From contig OZ036007.1 in assembly GCA_964035015.1 (NCBI GenBank), positions 685,957-749,956 of the forward strand: a DNA stretch of 64,000 nucleotides, in the 5' to 3' direction. Origin of the DNA: Corallium rubrum. Lineage: Eukaryota > Cnidaria > Anthozoa > Scleralcyonacea > Coralliidae. The notes beneath the pieces were generated by a model. It was not told the origin of the DNA, did not search any database, and saw only the letters and a list, made by a program, of their open reading frames with translations. Numbering within the stretch: the stretch's first letter is position 1; each line of letters starts with the position of its first letter. A program made the translations under genes and the position numbers. Of this stretch, positions 55,470-64,000 are shown in pieces.

Positions 55470-55935
55470 GGCGAATAACTTCTTAACGATTGATCCGTTT
55501 CGTCTGATTTTTATCCGTTTCGTCTGATAATTTTGTGAGCATGTAGCGCAATCATTCATACAACTTGTGGAAAAATTTGAGCGAAAGCTGTCCAGTAGTT
55601 CCGGAGTTATAACGGTTTTCCCAACATGCACTTTTTTTCACTTTTGTCGAATTCCAAAACTTGCTGACTCAGCAAATTCAGTTATGTGTCCATACCTTTG
55701 GAACTTACATTCGGATTGAAATGGAACTGAGTTTATATGATAGCTAACGTGTAGCTGCGTCTTTTTCGTTAACATAATAGTCAGAAAAAGTGACGTCATA
55801 AGCCGGAAATAACAGTTTAAACTATTCGCTGACTCAGCAATTTTACTTATAAGCTTATAACTTTGGAACTTACAGTTCGATTTGAATTTTGTAAATCGTA
55901 TATGATAGTTCTCGACGAGCTGCATCTTTTTACTC
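55470..55935. repeat. Degenerate tandem units with GCTGACTCAGCAA..TT
   Basis: Two copies of about 190 bp (CTGACTCAGCAAA ... GCTGC.TCTTTTT, 55661-55773 and 55829-55931) separated by a TCAGAAAAAGTGACGTCATAAGCCGGAA stretch that also resembles 58175-58260. Confidence 0.6.
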
Positions 55936-56878
55936 GGGCTCTGTGGTTTACAGATTTTTTTTGGGGGGGGGGGTTCCACAAAAGGCCAAAATTGCGCAAT
56001 ACTTCCCATGTATGGAGGCGAGACTTCGAGTCCTACGATCACTTCGAACGACAATCATGTTCCTTTCTGTGGTTGTGTCAAGCACATCACTAATCAACCA
56101 TTTAAGCAATTTACTTGGAAAACCTACCAACACTTTGGCCAAAGGCGAAGCTGGTTTAAAAGAAAGAACTCGCAAAATCGAGCACGGATTGCCATGGAAC
56201 GTCAACACTCAACAGCGTAAAGCATAAGAAAGATGCCTCGTTGGAAGCGATTTCGAAACTGGAGTTGTTGTGTCATTGAATCACAGTGAAACGTTTATTT
56301 AAGACTTCCAAATATGCAAACTATCGTTATTAACAAACACAAAGAAGGTTAGTTCATGAAGAAGGAATGGACGATCGAGTTGCGAAAGCCACGGGAATAC
56401 ACATGCTATGTTTACATCAAGTTGACCTGAAGAGGTACAAGAAACAAACGCCACAGTACATCAAAAAACGTATATACTATTTACTGAGTAATAACAACTA
56501 CAAAACACCAGAAATAATCACTGAATAATGCAAAATATGAACATGTTGAACTGTTTGTATGTCTAGATTTCATGTAGGTGTCGTATTACATTTGACAGTA
56601 ATTTGGAAACGTGTGTTTAACATGTTTAAATATTTTCTGTTTGCTCGCTTGAATGTCCTGAATCCAGCACTGTATGTTTTGTTACTGAAAGTATTTAGAT
56701 CGCCGTTGTTATTCGGGAAAACGGACTTTTTACATGCATCCTGCATCAGCCAACAGTTTATGCCCCTGTCCTTATTTATGAACTTGTTTTCATGTGGGGA
56801 ATTCAAAATAATTACTCGGGCTACTGTGGTAGCCGAGTCTAGGTTTCGGCTCTGTTATTTTTATTTTTTTTATTTTTT

Positions 56879-57136
56879 TTGTGTCGACAAATTGCAATTC
56901 TTGCGCAACGTTTCCCAAAAGCCTTTGCGACCCTGAAGCGTGCTCAAATGATTTCATCATGGCTGATTTTCATGCATGAGTCGCGAGTTTTTTCTTTTCC
57001 TGACGGCCTTTGGTTGTGTTGTTCGAAGTGAATTTGTGTTTTAATGATAAACACGCTCACAATGCTTACAATAAACTATAGTAGACCTGGGTTGGTCGGC
57101 GATCTCGATAACCGTACGCTGAAAATGTGTAGTACT
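56879..57136 (+). repeat. Dispersed repeat F, copy 2
   Basis: Closely matches 15557-15813. Confidence 0.7.
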
Positions 57137-57514
57137 CGATCAACTCTCGATCAATGTGTTCTCGATCAATTTTATACATGTGTTATTAAATTCTACTGAA
57201 AAATGTTGCTCAAGTGCTGTAAATCAAAGAACAAAGAAAGTTGGTAAAGCCAACTTGCAAGTGAAAGGTAAACATGCTATGTTTTACATCTTCATCGATT
57301 CGAGGTTGACATTTAGCCGAACTAGCTGACTTGTGTCTGTGAATGCTGTATCTGTATGTAAATGTATTGAGGTTTAAAGTTTAAACTGTATTAATATTTG
57401 TGGTTTGCTTCATTTTTGCTTGTATTGTTTATTATTGATTTATTGTACTGATGTCTTGCAAATAAAAGTCGATTCTATTCAACAGTTTATACATTACTTT
57501 CATCAAGTTATTGT

Positions 57515-58010
57515 TTGGGTACACCAATATGGCCACCATTCCAATGTTTAGGTACACCAGTATGGCTGCCATTTCATTGTTTTGGTAACACCAGTATGGC
57601 CACCATTTCATTGTTTTGTACACCAATATGGCCACTATTTCATTGTTTTAGTACACCAGTATGGCCACCATTTCATTGTTTTAGTACACCAATATGGCCA
57701 CCATTTCATTGTTTCTGTACACCAATATGACCACTATTTCATTGTTTTGGTACCCCAATATGGCCACCATTTCATTGTTTTGGTACACCAATATGGCCAT
57801 TATTTCATTGTTTTGGTACACCAGTATGGCCACACTATTTCATTATTTTGGTACACCAATATGGCTGATTGGCCACTATTTCATTGTTTTGATACACCAG
57901 TATTACCACTATTTCAATGTTTTGGTACACCAGTAATGGCCACCATTTCAATGTTTTGGCAAACCAGTATGGCTGCCAAATCAATGTTTTGGTACACCAG
58001 TATACCCACC
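57515..58010 (+). repeat. 31-33-bp minisatellite (GGTACACCAATATGGCCACC)
   Basis: About 15 units of TTTGGTACACCA.TATGGCCACCATTTCATTG with small length changes; single units occur at 31.67 and 39.45 kb. It yields open frames through most phases, not genes. Confidence 0.9.
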
Positions 58011-58199
58011 ATGATTTTCTCTTTGATGAATATTACACTACTACAGTCAATTGACTGAAAGTTGCATCAAATTCAACCATTAACTCCAAACAGCACTCCT
58101 GTTGTTCTATTATTTTGCAAGGCACCAGCCCACAGTAACCCGAGTTCACGCCTAGCGGGCGTCTTGTTTGTTAATATAATAGTCAGAAAAAGTTTAAAC

Positions 58200-58560
58200 T
58201 TAAGCTGATAAAGTGACTTTTTACGTCAAAAAATCAATTATGACGTCAGTTCTCCATGATGACGTCATATTTTGTGACTAATGTATTAACGAAAAAGATG
58301 CGGATTGACGAGCGCTTTCATATAGGTCTCGTCAGATTTTGAATCTGAGCAATACTTAAGGAGTTATGGAAGTTTTCGTGAATTTTTCCCGTTTTTGGCC
58401 GTTTCCCCCCCCCGGGATTAACTTTTTTTGAATTTTTGACCGTTTTTTGCCCCCCCCCCCCTACAAGCCCACTGCCGCCATCCCCTACTCCACCCTTCCC
58501 TTATTAAAATTCACTTTATTTCCGCTTTTTTTTAATTGGTCGAAACGTACTTCCGGTCCA
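58200..58560 (+). repeat. Direct repeat flanking the two-exon gene, left
   Basis: ATGACGTCA...GTGACTAAT.TATTAACGAAAAAGATGCG...TTTGCCGTTT-CCCCC...TTTTTTGCCCCCC...CC.CTCC recurs in the same order and orientation at 60610-60935. Confidence 0.65.
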
Positions 58561-58568
58561 GACAACAG

Positions 58569-58576
58569 TATATATA
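58569..58576 (+). promoter_or_regulatory. TATA-like element of the two-exon gene
   Basis: TATATATA 132 bp before the ATG at 58708, just after CTTCCGGTCC. It implies initiation near 58600. Confidence 0.45.
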
Positions 58577-58707
58577 CTAAGCTGACATATGTTACTTCCT
58601 CTTTCGCTGGTGACCTTCGTCCGAAGAACACGTACTTATCGTCTCTCCACGCTCATTATTCACTGACCTTCGCCGGAGGCAGACGTGCTTTGGTGAGCTC
58701 CGCCGAT

Positions 58708-60183
58708 ATGGAGCCTTGCCCGGAAAACCTATGGTCCCTTACCGAGGATAATGTCGATAATTTCGACGTCGACCAAATGATCGTCAACGTGGCTGTTGCC
58801 ATAAATATAATCGAAGTATTGAGAAAATTCACTGGTAACAGTATCTCACTAGCTACATCGTTGCGTCGCAGGTTTCACCACGAAATCAACTATGACCTAA
58901 TCGTGCTGGCATACCATCCGGTAATTATCACAACATTGAAGGTTGCGGGGTTGAAGGAAAGGATCTGTCTATCTCTAAGTGAACGTGGCTGTATTACAGT
59001 CGAAGCAAACGAAGATGTTGAACATCTTACTAACGGTCTACCAAAGGGTGTTGACGTGGAGACTTTTATCAATTCCATAATTAATGCGGAGGTGCCCTAC
59101 ATCCGATTGATGCAGTTCGGAATGAAACAAGCTATTGTGGATTTTCCAATGATTCCCGACGAGATATTGGAGTAAGTAAATAATTTTTAGACGTATATAT
59201 ATAATATTTCCTGTTTTTGATTTTTTGTTTTTTTTAACAGATGTAATGCAACTAACGAGGGCTATCCCATGAACCAGTGGGATATAGCTTGTTCGACTAA
59301 GACGGACTACATATACGTTCTAAAGTTAACCAACCTTCGCTTATTGGCCAACACAACACAAGTCAAGCCTTACGTTATGTATTCACCCTTCGATTGGAGG
59401 CCTGCCCCTCGGGCAAACCATGGTGGCAACTTCACTGTGAAAATGGCTAACCCGCATCATCATTCACAGATCGTTAAGGTGAAAGTATATAGCTTAATGT
59501 TTCACTTTTTGCGTGCTTGCCACCAATACAAGTTCAAATCTCCAATCAACTCACGCATGGGGATGCAATACCTCAGGCAGGCCTTCGAGGTTTTCGAAGC
59601 AATGGAAGGACGGCCAGAGGCACTTGGTGGCATAAGGGTTGAAGCTACCATCTCGAACGGCATCCGTCAATTCATGCATCCCACAACTCTGACAGTTAGA
59701 GTCATGTCAACTTTCGCTTACTTGGTTATCGGAAGGGAATTGCTGGAGAAAGTGAAATGTAAGTTTAGATTGAATGGGTTGACAGACCGCCACGATGTAC
59801 CTGCGAGAGAGATGACATTGGAAGAGAAAGAATGGCGCGGCGACGTGAAATGCTTGCTCGGATACGCCCATGTGGGCTATAAAACGGATCCAATTGATGC
59901 ACTGGCCTGGTGGAGAGAAGAAATCCAACAGGAAGTTCCTGTCGTAGATGAACCACATTTGATTCAACACCCTGCTCTGGAAACACCTGATATGGAAAGC
60001 AATGCAAGGCTTTGCCAGCTGTGCGAGGAAAACCGCCGCCACACAGGTAACCATAGTATTATCTGGCGAAGAGTGCTCCATTTCCTTCGCATTGAATTTC
60101 CTAACATGGAAGCAACTGACGATCAAGTTAGGAATCGGTATAAACTCCTCGTGCGAAACGGACAGCATTTAGCTCTAATGTAA
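58708..60183 (+). CDS. Uncharacterised two-exon gene (468 residues)
   Basis: Exon 1 58708-59171, a 69-bp GT-AG intron (59172-59240, GTAAGT...TTTTTAACAG), exon 2 59241-60183; the splice keeps frame. Met 58708 is the first ATG after the TATA-like box in the open frame. I recognise no family. Residues about 17-150 are mainly predicted helices. The middle holds YSPFDWRPAPRANHGGNF and GGIRVEATISN. Near the end are a single CxxC (CQLC) and WRRVLHFLRIEFPNMEATDDQVRNRYKLL, a helix pattern that loosely recalls a SANT/Myb-type fold. No signal peptide or membrane segment. AATAAA overlaps the stop (60183) and recurs near 60236. Flanking duplications suggest a mobile or tandemly repeated unit. Confidence 0.65.
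59172..59240 (+). other. Intron of the two-exon gene
   Basis: 69 bp, AT-rich, GTAAGT donor and a T-rich tract before AACAG. Confidence 0.7.
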
Positions 60184-60233
60184 ATAAAGCGTGATGTACA
60201 TATGTAAATATTTAAATCTGTAAATAATTATGT

Positions 60234-60276
60234 AAATAAAGTTCATATTTATGTTAATTATTGAAAAAAAAAAAAG
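60234..60276 (+). terminator. Polyadenylation signal of the two-exon gene
   Basis: AATAAAG near 60236 followed by an A-rich run at about 60264-60276; an earlier AATAAA overlaps the stop codon. Confidence 0.5.
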
Positions 60277-60289
60277 AGAAAAACACTAA

Positions 60290-60610
60290 GTCAAACCGGA
60301 AGTCTAGTAAAAAGTCAAACCGGAAGTACAGTCCATTATGATCGGAAGTCAATTTAATTCACTTCCGGTTTGGAGACGTGTCTTCCGGTTTTTGATGACG
60401 TCATTTCCGGTTTCTTAAATTCGCCTTCCGGTCATTTTGGAAGCAACTTCCGGTTTGAAATTTTATTCGTTTTTATGTGTTTGAGACGATTTCCTTCATT
60501 TCCGGTTTGATGACGTCACTTCCGGTTTTTTGAGACGTCATTTCCGGTTTTAAAAAAAATGTTTTTTAAAGGTTTTTGATGGATTTGCGTAACTTCCGGT
60601 TTTTGTTTTT
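60290..60610. promoter_or_regulatory. Dense cluster of CTTCCGG and TGACGTCA motifs
   Basis: About 14 CTTCCGGTTT or inverse AAACCGGAAG sites (ETS-like core) in 320 bp, mixed with TGACGTCA (CRE-like) sites. It lies downstream of the two-exon gene; single sites also occur at 58550 and 60917. Confidence 0.6.
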
Positions 60611-60935
60611 ACATTCCTGATCGATGACGTCAGTTTTTGTGACTAATATATTAACGAAAAAGATGCGCCATCATGATATCTTGTCGGACGGGCACGGGTT
60701 TTTTTATACGAAGGATATTGAAGTAGTTACAGTCCTTTTTATGCGTTTTTTCGTTTTTTTGCCGTTTTCCCCCCTGGATTTCATTTTTTTAAAATTCTGA
60801 TGATTTTTTTGCCCCCCCTGCTACGCCACCCACCCCACTCCTACGATGCCGAAAACCCCTCCCCATTGCTACTTTTTTTAGACTTATGTCCTCACAAAAT
60901 TTTTTTTTGTATCACTTCCGGTCACTAGATAGATA
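60610..60935 (+). repeat. Direct repeat flanking the two-exon gene, right
   Basis: Diverged copy of 58200-58560, same orientation, ending in a C-rich stretch and CACTTCCGGTCAC. Confidence 0.65.
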
Positions 60936-60963
60936 TCGTAATTTTGTCATGCATATAATAAAC

Positions 60964-61132
60964 AAGTAATCATATGATTTTGCTCATGCAATTAATGATT
61001 TTACACTGCTCGTGATATTTGAAAATTGAGTCAAATTGCACTCGCCTACGACTCGTGCAATTTTGGATCAATTTTCAAATATCACTCATAGTGTAAAATC
61101 ATTAATTGCACTCGCTATCATATGATTACCTA
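60964..61132. repeat. Foldback hairpin
   Basis: GTAATCATATGATTTTGCTC...TAATGATTTTACACT and inverse AGTGTAAAATCATTAATTGC...ATCATATGATTAC, loop CGCCTACGACTCG. Confidence 0.7.
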
Positions 61133-61134
61133 TA

Positions 61135-61326
<192 letters not shown>

Positions 61327-61374
61327 TATATATATGTGGAAATTTGTCCCCCTTTAACACTCAAAGATCGAGAG

Positions 61375-61530
61375 CCCATTTATGAAGCCGAGATTTTGTC
61401 CCCGAGCCGGGGCGTAGAGCCCGGTGAGGGTGCTAATCTCGACACGCGGAGTCCATTTTACACGCGTGTAGAAAAAGCAAGGGAGACGAAAATCTGGAAA
61501 TAGTTTATATATATATACGACGTAGGGTGT
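61375..61530 (-). repeat. Dispersed repeat G, copy 2
   Basis: CCCGAGCCGGGGCGTAGAGCCCGGTGAGGGTGCTAATCTCGACACGCGG matches 32605-32660, followed again by a TATATA stretch. Confidence 0.65.
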
Positions 61531-62499
61531 AACGCGGTAAAAACAATTGGGCACTGGTGACTAGCTTTGAAGCAAACTTATAGTTATTTCCATGTTTTGC
61601 CGAACAAAACGATTTCAAATGGCTTCGTTTTAAACTGAAAGAAGCAAAACAACGAATAAAAGAAGGATACAAATAGCCGGTTTAATATATCTTGAAGAGA
61701 AACCAGAAAACCTGAAGAAACCAAACGCCATATGGTAAACAAATACTCGATCTGAATTGCAGTGTTTGTTGTCACAGTCAGGTCACTCAGTGGTCTTGAA
61801 ATCATTTTAAAGTTGACGGTAGGGCATTTGTATTTATTTATTTTGCTGATTGGAATCAGCATTTATTCATTAGTATATTCTGTAAACGCCAAGAACGGCA
61901 AGACGTTTAAATAGAGACGCTTTTAGACACTCGTAAGTTTATACTGTAAACTTAATTTAGCAACTATCATTATTATAAGTTTTATACCTTGTTTTTTAAT
62001 ATGTTGTTTTCACCTTTTTGCTTAACCTATTAAGCAGTATACAGCTTCTCGTTTTCGTGCTTCCCCTTTGCTACTGTGGACGTGATGTTTTTCCTTGACT
62101 TAATTGCAAGCACTTGTCATTAATACTCATAGGCTTTGTCCAATTCTTTTGTCCAGTATTATACAGACTGAAAGGTTGTCTGTTGTTTTTATCTCCTACT
62201 ATACATATACTTTTTGAGCTGTTAAATACTGCTTTCGTAAAACATAAAAGAAAGTCCTTTGGAAACCTCCTAAATGACTAAAAACAATATATTTTTACAA
62301 CCAGAGTTTAATATGAAATCTGTAAGGTTTGCTTTGATATTTTTAACTTTCATTTTTGATCATCCTAATCATAAATTCTGTAATTATCCTGAGGAATATC
62401 ATTTGTTTGTGCTTATCTTAATTGGAGGGTAGTGTGTGTGGGGTGTATTTCAAAAAGCATATAAAAGCGGGCGAGGGGTTGTTGCATTTATGTATTTCT
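61531..62499. other. No recognisable gene
   Basis: AT-rich sequence with only short chance frames and no repeats I can name. Confidence 0.5.
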
Positions 62500-63275
62500 A
62501 GTCTAAAAATTATTCCCGAAAAACAACAGCTTAAAAATAAGCAGGTCCAGGGGAGGATTTAGCGCAAGTCAAACCGGTCAAGCGACTGACGTAGCAATTC
62601 ACAGGGGTGAAGAAATCCGATCTCACCTTAAGTAAGAGTAAGAACCGTCGTGTTGCTAGTCAAGCTGTTCTTATTCAGGAAAAATCCCCAGGAAGGAAAT
62701 CCACTACTCACTTCCACCCACCTCAGTGGTATTTTACGTCATCATACAAATTTAAACACGTATATAAAATGAAGCAATTAAAGCGGGTATATTTTTGTTT
62801 AATCAATTTAAAAGGTCAAGTTTTTACATCAATAGCCTATATGTGGCATAAATAAGATATGCAGTTCTGGAGTAGGCCTACACATGTCAAGTTATGACAT
62901 GTGTAGGCTACTCCAGAACTTGGGTTGTGCGTCTACCACAAATATCTAAAAGATACAAGAAAACTGACGTTTCGAGAAAAGTGTTTATGTAACTCTACAG
63001 TCTGAGATTGATCTAGCTCTTGGAACAAACTAAAAACAAAGATAATTTTAACCAATTTCCACTGAATCTGTGACAACGGATTCACCTACAGTAAAGTGCT
63101 ACTGAAATTCACTGTTTGAATTGTTCTAATAATAATAATAATATCACGGCCACCTCGGTTTTCATTGTTTCCAAACGCACATCTAATTTAACAAATAAAA
63201 CATAAAGCTCCGTGCATATGTACTCTTATAAAGGTTCGTTTGACGTCATTTGAATACGAAAGAAGTTGAGTAGAG
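62500..63275 (-). repeat. Block X', right copy (uninterrupted)
   Basis: Inverse of the three X segments at 19810-19867, 20431-20968 and 23510-23735, here contiguous, so this copy shows the pre-insertion state. Starts TCTAAAAATTATTCCCGAAAAAC and ends TTGAATACGAAAGAAGTTGAG. Confidence 0.75.
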
Positions 63276-63517
63276 CCTTTACACTTTTTTCGTTTTCAAA
63301 TCACGTCAATCGAACCTTTATAAGAGTACATATGCACAGGAGTGGTATGTTTTACTTGTTTTATAAAATAAGAAGAAAAAAAACAAACAAACTAAAAGTG
63401 CCAGGTGACGCCATTTTACGTCATTCATGATCCTCATACTCTTATAAACGCACGGGGCCCAGCCAATCAGAATGTGCGTAGAGGACACCTTATTTTATAA
63501 ATCGAAATAACCCGACG

Positions 63518-63605
63518 CATAAAGATGAGGTACGATTAGTAACTAATCATACCTAATCTTTATGTATCAGGTACGATTAATAACTAATCATACCTATAAT
63601 GTTTA
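63518..63605. repeat. Two tandem palindromic units
   Basis: AGGTACGATTAGTAACTAAT... twice, each unit itself an inverted repeat (ATTAGTTACTAAT core) ending CATACCT. Confidence 0.7.
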
Positions 63606-64000
63606 TGCACAAGGCACAATTCCCGTGAATTTGCAATAGGCAATATAATTGCCCAATGCAATGAGATCTTGCATAAAACATTTCGAGTAGAGTACACTGG
63701 CGCTTACACTTGTAGCGCCCCCAATCGAGAAGTAGAGCCAAGTGTTTGCCTATCTCGAAGTAGGTTCGCTGAACCTGCTTGCAGCGGCAGCGCCCTAAAC
63801 GAAAGGCAAACTTTCATTGTGTTACTAGTTTGTTATCTCAAGAATTTATTACAGTTTGCCTAGAACATAAAATGTTGGACTAATACTAAATCAATGCGCA
63901 TGTCTTTACACTTTTTCTTTTTATAGACAACTATCTGTCTATCTAATATTAGTTTATGTGCGTGAATTTGCATTAGATAAATGGTAACCATTGAACCGAT
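63606..64000. other. No recognisable feature
   Basis: Only a chance 64-codon frame; nothing further supported. Confidence 0.5.

Larger units (their letters stand above)
56814..58145. mobile_element. Element with ACTCGGGCTAC termini, copy 2
   Basis: Left end ACTCGGGCTACTGTGGTAG, right end CAGTAACCCGAGT. It contains repeat F (56879-57136) and a minisatellite (57515-58010). A half-end (ACTCGGGCTCTGTGG) is also present near 55931. Confidence 0.55.

Noticed and set aside
55863..56227. Overlapping frames of 70-94 codons
   Set aside because: No family resemblance, span a G-run and a repeat junction.
57515..58058. Repeat protein with about 15 units
   Set aside because: Minisatellite without fixed unit length (31-33 bp), open by chance in several frames.
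63669..63863. 64-codon frame near the window end
   Set aside because: Contains an inverted GTTTGCCT/AGGCAAAC pair and no domain; likely chance.

Overview
This is eukaryotic DNA, AT-rich and almost entirely made of transposable elements and their debris. The mix points to a marine invertebrate, most likely a cnidarian (coral or anemone): CR1-like LINEs, a DIRS-type tyrosine-recombinase element, reverse transcriptase/GIY-YIG elements of Penelope type, Harbinger, hAT and TTAA-type DNA transposons, a Gypsy relic and Polinton/adintovirus-like elements, plus TTAGGG-type repeats. The organism call is inference. Only two loci look like possible host-type genes: a secreted PI-PLC-X-like protein (about 18.1-19.3 kb) with reading-frame breaks, and an unrecognised two-exon gene (58.7-60.2 kb).

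0-15 kb is a nest read on the minus strand. LINE-A runs from about 14.8 kb down to 1.19 kb, where it ends in a (TTA)n tail. It is split by a 2.4-kb element with TTAA duplication (11781-14162), a 186-bp Harbinger-type MITE with TTA duplication (11573-11758), and an 8.1-kb DIRS-like element (2364-10464). The DIRS-like element itself contains LINE-B, whose 1045-codon frame is intact. 15-20 kb holds dispersed repeats, a hairpin MITE and the PI-PLC-X locus.

20-30 kb and 48-63 kb mirror each other. Block X (19.8-23.7 kb) and block Y (23.9-27.6 kb, an RT/GIY-YIG element) recur inverted as Y' (48.3-53.7 kb) and X' (62.5-63.3 kb). A Gypsy relic and foldbacks interrupt X; several DNA elements interrupt Y'. 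In each copy a virus-like element sits in the first RT segment of the RT/GIY-YIG element.

The most striking object is at 42919-48282: a 5364-bp element bounded by AAGGCA 6-bp duplications and ends reading AGT...ACT, as in Polintons. It is almost wholly two diverged inverted arms of about 2.35 kb around a centre of (GGA)n, a zinc-finger/Walker-A ATPase fragment and (CCT)n. A relative with the ATPase fragment and a basic-tailed ORF starts at 27643.

34-39 kb is a two-gene Harbinger transposon (Myb-like protein plus transposase) inserted in a LINE-C frame and broken by a hAT-like insertion. 53-63 kb is rich in simple repeats and foldbacks, and carries a TTAGGG array (55.3-55.4 kb), a 31-33-bp minisatellite, the two-exon gene with duplicated flanks, and a dense cluster of CTTCCGG (ETS-like) and TGACGTCA (CRE-like) motifs beside it.
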